Assembly (NCBI RefSeq): GCF_018687785.1
Contig: NZ_LTBL01000001.1
Span: 921,780 to 985,779 of the forward strand
Source: Methanovulcanius yangii
GTDB lineage: Archaea > Halobacteriota > Methanomicrobia > Methanomicrobiales > Methanomicrobiaceae
DNA: 64,000 nucleotides
Reading direction: 5' to 3'
Position 1 is the first letter of the stretch, and every line of letters begins with the position of its first letter. The position numbers and the translations under genes were made by a program. Below, one piece after another: positions 53,686 through 63,844 of this stretch. Under the pieces are notes generated by a model. The model had not been told where the DNA came from. It did not search any database and was given only the letters and a program-made list of their open reading frames with translations.

Positions 53686-55317
53686 CGCGCCGCGGTCCGC
53701 CTGGTCCACCATTCTCGAGTACCGGAGGAGGACCCCTTCAAGCGATCTCCCGGGGGCCTGCCACGCTGCCCGCCTCCGTTCCAGTTCTTCCCCGCCGACG
53801 AGAAGGTCCAGACGTTGTGCGTTCAGGTCGATGGATATCTGATCCCCTTCCTCGACGAGTGCAATCGGTCCGCCCACGGCAGCCTCCGGCGCAACATGCC
53901 CAATGCATGGGCCCCGTGTCCCGCCTGAGAACCTCCCGTCGGTGATCAACGCAACGCGGGTCATCCCCCTTCCCATGATGGCGGAGGTGGGGGAGAGCAT
54001 CTCCGGCATGCCCGGGGCACCTGCAGGTCCTTCATACCGGATGACGATGACATCCCCTTCCCGGATGCGGTCAGAGAGGATCGCATCCATGGCACTCTTT
54101 TCAGAATCAAAGACCCGTGCAGGACCGATATGTGTCCACATGGTGTCACTCACGGCCCCCGCCTTTATGACGCTCCCTGAAGGGGCCAGACTCCCTTTCA
54201 GAATTTTTAGACCGCCCGCCGTATGCACCGGATCCTCCAGCGGCCGGATGACGGAGGCGTCAATTACGGACACCGACCCGGCAATATCGCGGACATCCTT
54301 TCCAGAGGTGGTCGGGGCATTCTCAAGGTGGGGAAGGAGACGGTGGAAGACTGCCGGGATGCCACCCGCATAATAGAGCGTCTCCATCGAGTGCGGGCCG
54401 CCGGGCTGCATGTGGCAGATATGGGGCACGGCATCCCCGATCTCATTGAAGTCCCCGAGTGTCAAAGGTACCGACGCCTCTTCGGCGATGGCCATCAGGT
54501 GAAGGACGGTATTGGTGGACCCGCCAAGTGCCATGTCCACGCGCACTGCATTGCGCATGCTCGCCCGGGTGATGATATCACGTGGCCGTACACCGTCCCG
54601 TACCAGGGAGACCACCCGCTCTCCGCTCTCCCGGGCAATGGCAAGTTTTTCCGCATGCACGGCTGGAATTGCCGCACACCGGGGAAGCGACATTCCGAGT
54701 GCCTCGGTCATGCAGGCCATGGTATTTGCGGTGTAGAGACCCTGGCAGCTCCCGCATCCCGGCATTGCGCACTTTTCGAGCTCGCGAAGTTCCTCATCGC
54801 TCATGACGCCCGCGGACACCTTCCCGACCCCTTCAAAGACATCGATGAGGGAGAGGTCCTTTCCGCCGCAGTGCCCGGAGAGCATCGGGCCGCCGGTGAC
54901 CACGATTGTAGGGATATTGCACCGGGCTGCCGCCATCAGCATACCCGGGACGATCTTGTCGCAGGTGCAGAGGCAGACAAGCCCGTCGAAGCGGTGGGCC
55001 TGCACCATAAGTTCAACCGAGTCGGCGATGGTCTCGCGGGAGGGAAGCGAGTAGCGCATACCCTCATGACCCATTGCAATGCCATCACAGATACCTATGG
55101 TATTGAATTCGAAGGGAACGCCTCCGCCGGCTGAAATCCCCTCGCGAACACGCTCGGCAAGCTGGCGGAGGTGTGTGTGCCCCGGAACAACAGTATTCCA
55201 GGAATTTGCTATGCCAATGAACGGCAGATCCATCTCCCGGTCAGTCACTCCGAGTGCCCTCAGGAGTGAACGGTTCGGAGCCCGGGTATACCCCTTTTTT
55301 ACCTCATCGCTGCGCAT
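53671..55317 (-). CDS. ilvD: Dihydroxy-acid dehydratase
   Basis: IlvD dehydrates dihydroxy acids to the keto acids of valine, isoleucine and leucine. The FeS-cluster cysteines are in [10 protein letters not shown] and [15 protein letters not shown], and the later [19 protein letters not shown] block is intact. 548 residues. The tail ends AVMKK; its last bases form the fourth copy of the tandem repeat described above. It is divergent from the ROK gene (89 bp). Confidence 0.97.
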   Translation of the reverse strand: MRSDEVKKGYTRAPNRSLLRALGVTDREMDLPFIGIANSWNTVVPGHTHLRQLAERVREGISAGGGVPFEFNTIGICDGIAMGHEGMRYSLPSRETIADSVELMVQAHRFDGLVCLCTCDKIVPGMLMAAARCNIPTIVVTGGPMLSGHCGGKDLSLIDVFEGVGKVSAGVMSDEELRELEKCAMPGCGSCQGLYTANTMACMTEALGMSLPRCAAIPAVHAEKLAIARESGERVVSLVRDGVRPRDIITRASMRNAVRVDMALGGSTNTVLHLMAIAEEASVPLTLGDFNEIGDAVPHICHMQPGGPHSMETLYYAGGIPAVFHRLLPHLENAPTTSGKDVRDIAGSVSVIDASVIRPLEDPVHTAGGLKILKGSLAPSGSVIKAGAVSDTMWTHIGPARVFDSEKSAMDAILSDRIREGDVIVIRYEGPAGAPGMPEMLSPTSAIMGRGMTRVALITDGRFSGGTRGPCIGHVAPEAAVGGPIALVEEGDQISIDLNAQRLDLLVGGEELERRRAAWQAPGRSLEGVLLRYSRMVDQADRGAVMKK

Positions 55318-55406
55318 GGATGTTCATACCATCATGAACGGGAAACGATAAAAAAGGACGGTCAAATATCTACAAACAATAAATATCCCCCATACGAGAG
55401 AGAACG

Positions 55407-56381
55407 ATGAATGAGAAGACGCGTGCTTATGATGTGATCGCAGTCGATATCGGCGCAACTCATCTGCGCACTGCAAGGATTTCGGCATCCGGGACCCTCC
55501 ATGACCTAAAAAGGCAGAACCTTTGCACAACCTGCCGGTCAGCAGAGGAGATCACCCGGTCGGTGGTGACGGCAGTCGGGGAACTTCTTGGAATGGGGAG
55601 GGACTCTCCGGCAACAGCCATAGGCATTGCCGCAGCAGGCCCCTTAAATTCTGGTTTCGGGGCGATTGTCGGGAGCCCAAACATGCCGTATGCCCGCATA
55701 GATCTCACCGACCCGCTCCAGGAGGCAGTCGGGCTGCCGGTGTACCTCCTGAACGACTGCACCGCCGGAGCCCTTGGTGAGACGTCGTTCGGCCCCTTCA
55801 GGGAGGCGGCCGACCTTGTGTATATCACAATGTCGACCGGCATCGGCGCGGGAGTGATTGCCGGGGGACACCCCATGACCGGCAACAACGGAAATGCGGC
55901 AGAAGTCGGCCACATGTGTGTGGATACGACCTTCCACCTCCCCTGTGGGTGCGGGGGGCGGGGCCACTGGGAGGCATACGCCTCTGGGACGGGTATTCCC
56001 CCGTTTTTCAGGAGATGGTGTGACACTCACCTTCCCGGACGGTTTGTAGATGATTATCCCTCATCAGCCCCGGCGGTCTTCGAAGCTGTGCGGGATAGCC
56101 AGGAACTGGAGGGATTTCTGGACGCCCTTGCGGTCGTCAACGGGAGAGGGCTATCAAACGTGATAGCAGCCTTCGAACCCGAACATATCGTCCTTGACGG
56201 TCCACTCATCCGCGAACACGCCGACCTGCTTCTGGGGCCGATGCTGGATGCAACCGACCGCTACCTTACACTCCCAACGGTGACTGTCAGTACCATGGAA
56301 GGATTCTCGCCCCTCTTCGGTGCGGCGGCATTTGCCCTGAAAAAAAGTGGATTATTCAGTAATATGCATGGCACCCTCTGA
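55407..56381 (+). CDS. ROK family sugar kinase or regulator-like protein
   Basis: A 324-residue ROK protein. The phosphate-binding start VIAVDIGATHLRTARI, the catalytic-loop NDCTAGALGE, STGIGAGVIAGG and the zinc motif CGCGGRGHWEAYASG are all present. No helix-turn-helix is attached, so a sugar (glucokinase-like) kinase is favoured. Its last 30 bp overlap the 3' end of cobA on the other strand. Confidence 0.88.
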   Translation: MNEKTRAYDVIAVDIGATHLRTARISASGTLHDLKRQNLCTTCRSAEEITRSVVTAVGELLGMGRDSPATAIGIAAAGPLNSGFGAIVGSPNMPYARIDLTDPLQEAVGLPVYLLNDCTAGALGETSFGPFREAADLVYITMSTGIGAGVIAGGHPMTGNNGNAAEVGHMCVDTTFHLPCGCGGRGHWEAYASGTGIPPFFRRWCDTHLPGRFVDDYPSSAPAVFEAVRDSQELEGFLDALAVVNGRGLSNVIAAFEPEHIVLDGPLIREHADLLLGPMLDATDRYLTLPTVTVSTMEGFSPLFGAAAFALKKSGLFSNMHGTL

Positions 56382-57110
56382 ACCGTCACGATAGAGGGTG
56401 ACGACCTCGCCGATGACGATGATCGCAGGCGGGCGCACGCCCACGGCAGTGGCCTTTTCCGCTATGTCGGTAAGCGTCCCAAGGGTGACGCGCTGGTCCA
56501 CCCGCATGCCTCGTTCGATGATCGCAACCGGCTTTGCCGCATCCATCCCGCCGTCCATCAGGGCGGCCGTGATCTGCGGGAGGTTTTTGACCCCCATGAG
56601 AATGACGAGCGTTCCGGGAGACTTTGCAAGCCACCGCCAGTTGAGGGCCGACTCCTCCTTCGTCGGATCTTCATGACCGGTCAGCATGGTTACCTGACTT
56701 GCCCACTTCCGGTGGGTCACCGGGATGCCGACACATTCGGGCACCGCAATGGCGCTCGTAATGCCGGGGACCACCTCGACCGGGATGCCGTGCTCGCGCA
56801 TCGTCTCCATCTCTTCGCCGCCCCGGCCGAAGAGGAACGAGTCGCCTCCCTTGAGACGGACAACACGCTTGCCTTCCTTCGCATATTTCACCATAAGGTC
56901 TTCAATTTCATTCTGCTCCAGCGTGTGCCTGCTGCCGTACTTGCCGACGTCAATCTTCTCAGCTGTTGTCGGGAGGGATGAGAGGACCTCCTCGCCGGGA
57001 AGCTGGTCGAATAATATGACATCCGCCGCCTCGAGCACCTCTTGTGCCCGCATCGCCATCAGTCCCAGGCCGCCGGGGCCGGAACCTACCAGGTATACTT
57101 TTCCTGTCAT
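56352..57110 (-). CDS. cobA: Uroporphyrinogen-III C-methyltransferase
   Basis: A 252-residue SAM-dependent enzyme that methylates uroporphyrinogen III twice to precorrin-2, the branch to siroheme, cobamides and F430. The signature LVGSGPGGLGLMAMRAQEVL, RLKGGDSFLFGRGGEE and PGITSAIAVPECVGIPVTHR are present. Last gene of the tetrapyrrole operon; it abuts hemC directly. Confidence 0.95.
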   Translation of the reverse strand: MTGKVYLVGSGPGGLGLMAMRAQEVLEAADVILFDQLPGEEVLSSLPTTAEKIDVGKYGSRHTLEQNEIEDLMVKYAKEGKRVVRLKGGDSFLFGRGGEEMETMREHGIPVEVVPGITSAIAVPECVGIPVTHRKWASQVTMLTGHEDPTKEESALNWRWLAKSPGTLVILMGVKNLPQITAALMDGGMDAAKPVAIIERGMRVDQRVTLGTLTDIAEKATAVGVRPPAIIVIGEVVTLYRDGSEGAMHITE

Positions 57111-57989
57111 TTACACACCCAGTGTCAGTCGTGCGTCTTCGATCAGATCATAGGCAATCGAACGGAGTTTCTGCCCGATCAGCCGCCCTTCGAAGACCGA
57201 ATCACCATTGTCCTCTATCCGTTCCCAGCGTGTCCCGTCAAGCGAGAGGACTTCTGCTATCAGGAACCCTTCACTGCAGTAAACGCCCTGTGGTGTAAAA
57301 CACCCGCCACCAATCTCCTCCATCACCGCCCGTTCCACCTCGACGTCCCGCCGTGTCACCGGATCGTCCAACATGCGCATCGGTTCGATGATGTCGGGAT
57401 CATCCCGCGCCACGACCGCAATCGTCCCCTGGTTCGGGGAGGGGACAAACCACTGCGGGAGAAGCCGTGTCCCCGGAAGATCCATACCCAGCCGCTGCAT
57501 GCCCGCCTCGGCAAGAACTATGGCATCGTACTGCCTTTCGTCGAGCTTGCGAAGACGGGTATCCACGTTCCCCCGAAGCTCCTTCACCTCGACATCGAGA
57601 CTGCTGCGAAGGAGCTGTGCCTTTCGTCGGGTGCTCGATGTCCCCACCACCTTCACCTCCTCGAGGGGACAGGTGTGGACGAGGAAATCCGCCGGCGAGT
57701 CGCGCTTCAGGATGGCACAGGTCGAAAGCCCTTCCGGGCGTTTTGCCGGGATGTCCTTCATGCTATGGACGGCAAAGTCAACTCTGCCGTCGAGAATCGC
57801 ATCGTCCAGAGCACGGACAAAGATCCCCTGCCCGCCGACCTTGTGCATCGGGACCCCTGTCCTGTCATCCCCGACAGTGCCGATTGTGACAACCTCCGTT
57901 GTGATGCCCCGTTCCTCGAGCATCATACAGACGGTGTCGGTCTGGGCCATCGCAAGTCGTGACCCACGGGTGCCGACCTTCAGAGGCAT
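57111..57989 (-). CDS. hemC: Hydroxymethylbilane synthase
   Basis: HemC polymerises four porphobilinogens. The opening [13 protein letters not shown], the mid segment [11 protein letters not shown] and the cofactor cysteine in [12 protein letters not shown] are seen. 292 residues. Overlaps hemL by 10 bp and abuts cobA. Confidence 0.96.
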   Translation of the reverse strand: MPLKVGTRGSRLAMAQTDTVCMMLEERGITTEVVTIGTVGDDRTGVPMHKVGGQGIFVRALDDAILDGRVDFAVHSMKDIPAKRPEGLSTCAILKRDSPADFLVHTCPLEEVKVVGTSSTRRKAQLLRSSLDVEVKELRGNVDTRLRKLDERQYDAIVLAEAGMQRLGMDLPGTRLLPQWFVPSPNQGTIAVVARDDPDIIEPMRMLDDPVTRRDVEVERAVMEEIGGGCFTPQGVYCSEGFLIAEVLSLDGTRWERIEDNGDSVFEGRLIGQKLRSIAYDLIEDARLTLGV

Positions 57990-59221
57990 GTGGTGTAGGC
58001 TCCGGCAATTGTCTCCATGTCACTGTCCGAGTGGGCTATGGAGATGAAGTTCGTCTCATACTGCGACGGAGGGAGGAATACGCCTGCGGCAAGCATCTTC
58101 TTCCAGAAAGCGCCGAAACGGGCCGTATCACTCTCCTTTGCCTCGACGTAATTGGTCGGCGGGGTATCGCGGAAGTAGAGCTTGAACATCGAGCCGAGCC
58201 GGACAAAGGAGTCACGGTATGGTGCCGGAAGCGATTCCCCGAGGGCGCGGGTCTTGTCGTCCATCGCATCATAGACCTCCCTATGCCCGGTAAGATAGTC
58301 CAAAGTTGCCGCACCTGCCGCGAGCGAGAGGGGATTTCCGGAGAAGGTCCCCGCCTGGTAGACCGGACCTGCGGGGGCGACCATCTCCATGATCTCCCGC
58401 CTGCCGGCGAAACAGCCGATGGGAAGGCCGCCACCGATGATCTTTCCCAGCGTGGTGAGGTCAGGCCGGATGTCGTACTTCACCTGAGCACCCCCGATAC
58501 CAAGGCGGTAGCCGGTGATCACTTCATCGAAGATGAGGAGGACATCATGCTCCTCCGTGATGGCCCGGACCTCCTTCAGGTAGTCCTTCTCCGGAAGGAT
58601 GGTGCCGATGTTCCCCAGCACCGGTTCGAGGATGAAAGCGGCGATATCGTCGTTCTTCTCGAGGAGGGCGCTGAGGGCTTCGGTATCGTTATACGGAACC
58701 TGGGCCGTGTGGGCGACGACGTCCTCTATGACGCCTGCCGAGTCCGGCACTCCCATCGTCGTCGCACCGGAACCCGCCTTGATGAGCACCCCGTCGTGAG
58801 CGCCGTGGAATCCGCCTTCGATTTTGATGATGTCCTTTTTGCCGGTGTACCCACGGGCAAGGCGAATGGCCGCCATGGTTGCCTCCGAGCCGCTCGAGAC
58901 GAAGCGGACCATATCAACAGATGGGTGATCCGCGATGATGCGCCGGGCAAGCTTCAGTTCCCGCTCCGAAGGGGTCCCGTAGAGCCAGCCCGACGCCAGT
59001 TGCCCTTCGATTGCCTCCCGGACCGCCTGGTGGGCGTGTCCCATGATCATCGGGCCATATCCGAGACAACAGTCAATCAGTTCGGCATCGTCTTCCGTTA
59101 CCAACCGGGACCCGCGGGCCGACCGCGTATAAAAGGGGTACGGCCTGATGGCACGGACGGGGCTTGATACGCCGCCGGGCATGAGTCCCTTTGCTTCATT
59201 GAAAAAAACTTCACTCTTCAT
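57980..59221 (-). CDS. hemL: Glutamate-1-semialdehyde 2,1-aminomutase
   Basis: HemL converts glutamate semialdehyde to 5-aminolevulinate. PLP-site pieces are [32 protein letters not shown] and the lysine in [16 protein letters not shown]. 413 residues. It overlaps hemB (11 bp) and hemC (10 bp). Confidence 0.97.
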   Translation of the reverse strand: MKSEVFFNEAKGLMPGGVSSPVRAIRPYPFYTRSARGSRLVTEDDAELIDCCLGYGPMIMGHAHQAVREAIEGQLASGWLYGTPSERELKLARRIIADHPSVDMVRFVSSGSEATMAAIRLARGYTGKKDIIKIEGGFHGAHDGVLIKAGSGATTMGVPDSAGVIEDVVAHTAQVPYNDTEALSALLEKNDDIAAFILEPVLGNIGTILPEKDYLKEVRAITEEHDVLLIFDEVITGYRLGIGGAQVKYDIRPDLTTLGKIIGGGLPIGCFAGRREIMEMVAPAGPVYQAGTFSGNPLSLAAGAATLDYLTGHREVYDAMDDKTRALGESLPAPYRDSFVRLGSMFKLYFRDTPPTNYVEAKESDTARFGAFWKKMLAAGVFLPPSQYETNFISIAHSDSDMETIAGAYTTCL

Positions 59222-60194
59222 CGTTCATCCACCGCGCTGCATCCTCTGCAAAATAGGTAATGATAAGGTTGGCCCCTGCACGTTTGATGCAGATCAGACT
59301 CTCCATTGCGACCGCCTTCTCATCGATCCATCCGTTGGCCGCTGCCGCCTTGATCATGGCATATTCGCCGCTCACCTGATAGGCCGCGACCGGCAGGCCG
59401 ATGGTGGCTACGTTTGCGATGACATCCAGATACATTCCCGCGGGTTTGACCATCAGGATGTCGGCACTCTCCTTTGCATCGGTCTCCGATTCGAGATAAG
59501 CCTCCCGGGCGTTGGCGGGAGACATCTGATAGGTCGTGCGGTCCCCGAACGAAAATCCGGAGTCTGCCGCATCACGAAACGGCCCGTAGAGGGCGCTTGC
59601 AAACTTCGTGGAGTACGACATAATAGGAATGTCCTCATACCCTCCGCAGTCGAGCTCCTCGCGGATGGCCATCACCATACCGTCCAGCATGCAGGAAGGG
59701 GCGACCATGTCTGCACCCGCCTGCGCATGGGAGAGGGCGATGCGTGCCATCAGTTCCAGCGAGGGGTCGTTCAGGAGGTCCGGCCCGCATGGGGTGTCCC
59801 CAACGATCCCACAGTGTCCGTGGTCCGTGTACTCGCAGGCACAGACATCGGTGATGATGACCATCGCAGGAAAGTCGTTTTTCAGCGTCCGGACGGTCCG
59901 CTGGATGATCCCGTCGGGATTCCACGCTTCGGTCGCCTCGGCGTCCTTTGCAGCGGGAATGCCAAAAAGAATCACCGCCCGGATACCAAGGTCGTACAAT
60001 GAACGGACATGGTTCGCCACATCCTCCAGGGAATGGCGGAACTGGCCGGGCATGGACGTAATCGGCACGGGTGCGCTGATGGTCTCGTCCACGAATATCG
60101 GGGCTATCAAATCGTTCCTGGTGAGCACAGTCTCCCTGAAGAGGGGCTGAAGGGCTCGTGTTCTCAGGCGTCGTAGGCGTCTTTCGGGAAACAT
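59211..60194 (-). CDS. hemB: Porphobilinogen synthase
   Basis: HemB condenses two 5-aminolevulinates. The zinc-site cysteines are in [15 protein letters not shown], and the two Schiff-base lysines in [16 protein letters not shown] and [12 protein letters not shown]. About 327 residues from [11 protein letters not shown]; the open frame goes further but into non-homologous sequence. The start lies 31 bp inside the end of hemA, the longest overlap in the operon. Confidence 0.96.
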   Translation of the reverse strand: MFPERRLRRLRTRALQPLFRETVLTRNDLIAPIFVDETISAPVPITSMPGQFRHSLEDVANHVRSLYDLGIRAVILFGIPAAKDAEATEAWNPDGIIQRTVRTLKNDFPAMVIITDVCACEYTDHGHCGIVGDTPCGPDLLNDPSLELMARIALSHAQAGADMVAPSCMLDGMVMAIREELDCGGYEDIPIMSYSTKFASALYGPFRDAADSGFSFGDRTTYQMSPANAREAYLESETDAKESADILMVKPAGMYLDVIANVATIGLPVAAYQVSGEYAMIKAAAANGWIDEKAVAMESLICIKRAGANLIITYFAEDAARWMNDEE

Positions 60195-61447
60195 ACTTTT
60201 TCTCCTTTTGTGATGGCACGGACAAGGGTCTGGGCATACTCGATTTCGCCGCATTCTGCACTTGAACGGACCGAATAGGTGGCGTCGAGGAGGAGCTTTT
60301 TTGCAAGAACGCGGGAGAGGTCGTCCAGGACCTCCGACGGGTCGGCCGTCCCCCCTTTCAGACGTGCGGCGGCACGATCCCGTTCCCGCACGCGGATGGC
60401 CTCCGCCCAGGTATGGAGTTCTGCGAGAACAGCATTTGCAGCAGTACGGTTGAAGAGGGAGATGAACTGCTCCAGTTCCGCATCCAGATAGGCGGTTGCC
60501 TCGGCAGCCTCCATCTTCCTGTTGTTCATATTATTTTCACTCACCATCTTCAGGTCATCGATGGTAAAGAGATGAACCCCGTCGATGTCGCCCACCTCCT
60601 CCTCCACGTCGCGGGGTTGCGCGATGTCAACGATGATGAGAGGTTTGGGGGAGTTGTCCAGCGGCCAGACTCTCTCCTCCATCGCACGGCAGACGGCATC
60701 CTTCTTGATGATGGGGTGGGGAGCGGCGGTGCAGGATATGATGACATCCGCAAGCGGTGCATACCGGTAGAGGTCATCCATGCGGACCGCCTTGCCGCCA
60801 ACCTTGCGCGCGAGCGAGACGGCCCGTTCGAATGTCCGGTTGGTGACATAGATGGCGGTGAGGTCGCGGGCCGCAAGCGCCTGGGTCACCAGCGTCCCCA
60901 TCTCACCGCCGCCGACGACGAGGATATGCCTCCCGTTCAGTGTGCCAAGGCACTCCTCGGCAAGTTCGACGGCGGCCGACCCGATGGATACGGCCCCCTT
61001 GTTGATATTTGTCCTTTTGCGGACCTCGACTCCCACATGCACCGCCTTGGTGACACAGAGGTCGACGATGGGACTGCATGCACCCGTCTGCTGGGAGAGG
61101 GAGAGGGCTCCTTTCATCTGGCCGAGAATCTGGTCTTCCCCGACGACCATGGAGTCCATGCCCGCCGCAAGCTCGAGCATGTGCATGAGTGCGCTGCGGC
61201 CTTCGAGGGTCCAGAACCCTGTCCGCCCCCGGGTCTCGAGAAATGCCGCAAGGGTTGCTGCATCGCCGTCGACCATCAGCTCAATCCGGTTGCAGGTCTG
61301 CAGAACAAGCGCCCCGCGGAACCATTCCCGTGCTTCTTCAAGGAGACGCACCTCGTCGTCGAACCTGAAGGCTTCGATATCCGCAATCTTCGCGCTGTGA
61401 TGGTTGATTCCCGCGCAGGCCACCTGCGTGAATAATTCCCCGGTCAT
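60164..61447 (-). CDS. hemA: Glutamyl-tRNA reductase
   Basis: HemA reduces glutamyl-tRNA to glutamate semialdehyde, the first step of tetrapyrrole synthesis. The catalytic cysteine is C52 in LQTCNRIEL; EDQILGQ and the NADPH motif VVGGGEMG follow. 427 residues with the C-terminal dimerisation helix. Overlaps the precorrin-2 dehydrogenase gene by 4 bp and hemB by 31 bp. Confidence 0.97.
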   Translation of the reverse strand: MTGELFTQVACAGINHHSAKIADIEAFRFDDEVRLLEEAREWFRGALVLQTCNRIELMVDGDAATLAAFLETRGRTGFWTLEGRSALMHMLELAAGMDSMVVGEDQILGQMKGALSLSQQTGACSPIVDLCVTKAVHVGVEVRKRTNINKGAVSIGSAAVELAEECLGTLNGRHILVVGGGEMGTLVTQALAARDLTAIYVTNRTFERAVSLARKVGGKAVRMDDLYRYAPLADVIISCTAAPHPIIKKDAVCRAMEERVWPLDNSPKPLIIVDIAQPRDVEEEVGDIDGVHLFTIDDLKMVSENNMNNRKMEAAEATAYLDAELEQFISLFNRTAANAVLAELHTWAEAIRVRERDRAAARLKGGTADPSEVLDDLSRVLAKKLLLDATYSVRSSAECGEIEYAQTLVRAITKGEKVCFPKDAYDA

Positions 61448-62067
61448 GGGCAGTACTTCCTCAGTGCCAGTTCCACTGCCCCGGGGACTCCCTGCCCCAG
61501 GGCGCTCTGAATTTCGCGGTCTTCGAGAACCGCGGTAAGTATCCTTGCCCGCTCTTCCTGATCGGCAACCCGTCCCTTCAGGTCAGCGCGCAGGGCATGC
61601 TGGAGGGCAATCATGTCATCAAGATCGAAGAACTCCTCCTCGATTCGTTCCCTGACATACCGTGATACCGCGGGACTCTTCCCCATCGTGGTTATTGCAA
61701 TACAATACTCCTTGCCGCGCACCATTGCAGGAATGATGACATCCCCCGGCACCCCATGGGCATTGTTGCAGGATATCCCTTCTTTGCGGCAGAGGGCGAC
61801 AAGACGGTTGTTTACTCCCTCATCGGAAGTCGCGGCAATGACAAGGGCGCTTCCCCGTACATATGAGCCGAGCAGATCATCCGGGGCTGCGGCAAGATCA
61901 ATATTCACACGCTCAACATCCATCCCCGACAGTGAGGGGTGGAACGATCTGCTGAGAACCACCACATCGCATTCTCCTTCAAAATATGCCGCTTTGCGTG
62001 CACCGACCGCTCCTCCGCCTGCAATTACGACACGGCGGCCACGCAGGTCATGCACGAGGGGGATCAT
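61444..62067 (-). CDS. Precorrin-2 dehydrogenase / siroheme synthase N-terminal-like protein
   Basis: An NAD-dependent dehydrogenase of the CysG N-terminal/Met8 type that converts precorrin-2 to sirohydrochlorin; some members also insert iron. The opening MIPLVHDLRGRRVVIAGGGA carries the nucleotide motif; SCNNAHGVPGDVIIPAMV and TTMGKSPAVSRYVRERIE match the family. 207 residues from MIPL, where homologues begin; ATG 62100 would add 11 residues. First gene of the operon leading to cobA. Confidence 0.9.
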   Translation of the reverse strand: MIPLVHDLRGRRVVIAGGGAVGARKAAYFEGECDVVVLSRSFHPSLSGMDVERVNIDLAAAPDDLLGSYVRGSALVIAATSDEGVNNRLVALCRKEGISCNNAHGVPGDVIIPAMVRGKEYCIAITTMGKSPAVSRYVRERIEEEFFDLDDMIALQHALRADLKGRVADQEERARILTAVLEDREIQSALGQGVPGAVELALRKYCP

Positions 62068-62282
62068 ACAAACAGGATTGGTTTTTTTAACAATTAACAT
62101 TGCTATCCCGCATTTTGCTTACCGATGCACCATCCGCGCCATCTCCCCAAAACAGGGTCGGAATTCCGCCCGGGAAAGGGAAAAATCGAACGATTTAAAA
62201 GGGAGGAAATACGGCCCGGATTTCCAATTCAAAACCATTATATTGCAGAAGTGTGAATATTGTAGAGCACTGTTTCAGACAG

Positions 62283-62354
62283 GCGCCGATAGTGTAGTGG
62301 TTATCACTAGGCGTTGCCAACGCCTAAACCCGGGTTCGAGTCCCGGTCGGCGCA
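62283..62354 (+). tRNA. tRNA-Gly (anticodon GCC)
   Basis: Acceptor stem GCGCCGA pairs with TCGGCGC, A discriminator. Anticodon stem AGGCG/CGCCT with loop TTGCCAA, giving GCC. T-arm CCGGG-TTCGAGT-CCCGG. No intron. It marks the border between GC-rich core genes and the AT-rich segment that fills the rest of the window. Confidence 0.95.
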
Positions 62355-62622
62355 CTTAAATTTTGATTATTTTTTGTGCTGATTCGTTTCGCCACATATT
62401 TTCCTTCCAATACCTCTCTAATTTGGTGACGATGTTGCTTCTATTTAGAAAAGAGGGCTCAAATTTTTGCACAATCATTTGTTCTCATGTCACGCGCGCT
62501 TCGAACTAGTATATATATTTTACTCACAACACGTTGCAAAAATCACACTTACTATAATAAAGTTCCCCAATAATTTCGTTAAAAATCGATATTTTTTTAT
62601 ACAGAAGATCAAACCCACTTTT
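62355..62622 (+). other. AT-rich gap with promoter elements
   Basis: 268 bp of low-GC sequence between tRNA-Gly and the zinc-ribbon gene. It holds a strong TATA-like run (TAGTATATATATTTTA, about 62507-62522) and a second one (ATATTTTTTTATAC) some 25 bp before the ATG at 62623, which would give a leaderless transcript. No ORF of coding character is seen. Confidence 0.4.
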
Positions 62623-62796
62623 ATGGCAAAAGGTTTCTGTGCATCTTGTGGCAAAGAAATAGGTGGTCTGTTCCAACCCGGGGGGTACCAGTGCCCCTCG
62701 TGTAAAAAAATCTATTGTGCTGAATGCGCCCCTCAAAGAGGAATGCTCATCAAAGACCCCTATTGCCCTACTTGTGGGGTAAAATTAGCTAAGTGA
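62623..62796 (+). CDS. Small double zinc-ribbon protein
   Basis: A 57-residue protein with four CxxC-type pairs: CASCG, CPSC, CAEC and CPTCG. These can bind two zinc ions. A Gly-rich loop (GGLFQPGGYQ) and a basic end (KLAK) are present. No enzymatic domain. Its TGA overlaps the GTG of the next gene. Function unknown; it is probably an accessory of the PH/LemA pair that follows. Confidence 0.75.
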   Translation: MAKGFCASCGKEIGGLFQPGGYQCPSCKKIYCAECAPQRGMLIKDPYCPTCGVKLAK

Positions 62797-63146
62797 GAAT
62801 TATGCCGATTATATCTCCTGATGAAATAACAATTCTCGAGAGGAAAGCAACTTATGAGGGGGGAGGCGGCGTAAAAATTCCAGGTACAAAAACTGGAACA
62901 ATTTATCTAACTGATAAAAGGTTCATATTTGAGTATTCAGACGGTCTAATTTCAAAAAGAACATTCACCCCATTAGATATTTCGGTTTCACAAATTAGAA
63001 ATGTTAATGGAGAAGGAATGATAGCCAAAAAATTGGTTGTTGAATTCGAAAAAAATGGTGGTGCTACGGGGAGGGTCAAATTTTCTACGAATGGTGTAGA
63101 TGAATGGATTAAAGAAATTCAGGTGTGTATTTTTGATAAAAACTAA
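62793..63146 (+). CDS. PH-like domain protein
   Basis: A 117-residue protein resembling bacterial PH/GRAM-type domains: ATYEGGGGVKIPGTKTGTIYLTDKRFIF, then the strand-rich ISVSQIRNVNGEGMI, and a C-terminal helix (VDEWIKEIQVCIF). Such domains often sit at membranes. The GTG start gives a GTGA overlap with the zinc-ribbon gene; ATG 62802 is possible. Codon use is AT-rich, unlike the rest of the window. Confidence 0.65.
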   Translation: MRIMPIISPDEITILERKATYEGGGGVKIPGTKTGTIYLTDKRFIFEYSDGLISKRTFTPLDISVSQIRNVNGEGMIAKKLVVEFEKNGGATGRVKFSTNGVDEWIKEIQVCIFDKN

Positions 63147-63187
63147 TTTCCTTTTTATTAAATTATTCAACCTTAGGACGACAATTC

Positions 63188-63844
63188 ATGTTAGTAGGAC
63201 AAAATATATATTATAAATTCATTTTATATTTTGTTATTATAACTATTACAGCATTTATTTTATTTATTTTTACATACTGGACAATTATCCTTTGGTGTTT
63301 TGCGGCAACACTCTTTTCTCTTCTAATAATTTACATAATTTATTGGGCAATAATTGCTTATAATAAATTTATTCGACTTAAAAATATTTCTGAGGAGATG
63401 TTAAACCAAATCTCTGTAGCAATGAAATTTCGTTTAGACACACTCGAACAATTAATAAATTCTGTGAAATCGTATTATAATTTTGAGATAAATACACAAA
63501 TTAAGGTTACAAAACTGAGATCAAATTCTTTCAATAAAGCAATTAATTCAAAAAATATTCAGCAATTTGAGCAAAATTCGTCATTGCTATTAGGAAATGT
63601 ATTTGCACTAATGGAAAATTATCCGGAATTAAAAGCATCAGAAACAGTCCTTCTATTAATGAATAACATAACGGCGGTTGAGAAGGATATTGCGAATTAT
63701 CGCTATAAATACAATATTATTTCAAGAGAATTTAATACATTGTTAGATACAATTCCTTCAAATTTCATAGGCGTGGCATTTAAATTTGAAAAATTGGATT
63801 ATTTGCAATTTAGTGAGAGAATAAACATTGTCCCAAAAATGTGA
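63188..63844 (+). CDS. LemA-like membrane protein
   Basis: A 218-residue protein. Two N-terminal hydrophobic helices (about 8-30 and 33-57) lead into YNKFIRLKNISEEMLNQISV, a run that matches the LemA opening (YN...R...W.QI.V). LemA landmarks continue with NYPELKASE, then DIANYRYKYNIISREFNTLL and IPSNFIGVAFKFEKLDYLQF. LemA proteins are membrane-bound, helical and of unknown function. The extra first helix is unusual. AT-rich coding as in the two preceding genes. The last 156 bp of the window show no gene. Confidence 0.78.
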   Translation: MLVGQNIYYKFILYFVIITITAFILFIFTYWTIILWCFAATLFSLLIIYIIYWAIIAYNKFIRLKNISEEMLNQISVAMKFRLDTLEQLINSVKSYYNFEINTQIKVTKLRSNSFNKAINSKNIQQFEQNSSLLLGNVFALMENYPELKASETVLLLMNNITAVEKDIANYRYKYNIISREFNTLLDTIPSNFIGVAFKFEKLDYLQFSERINIVPKM

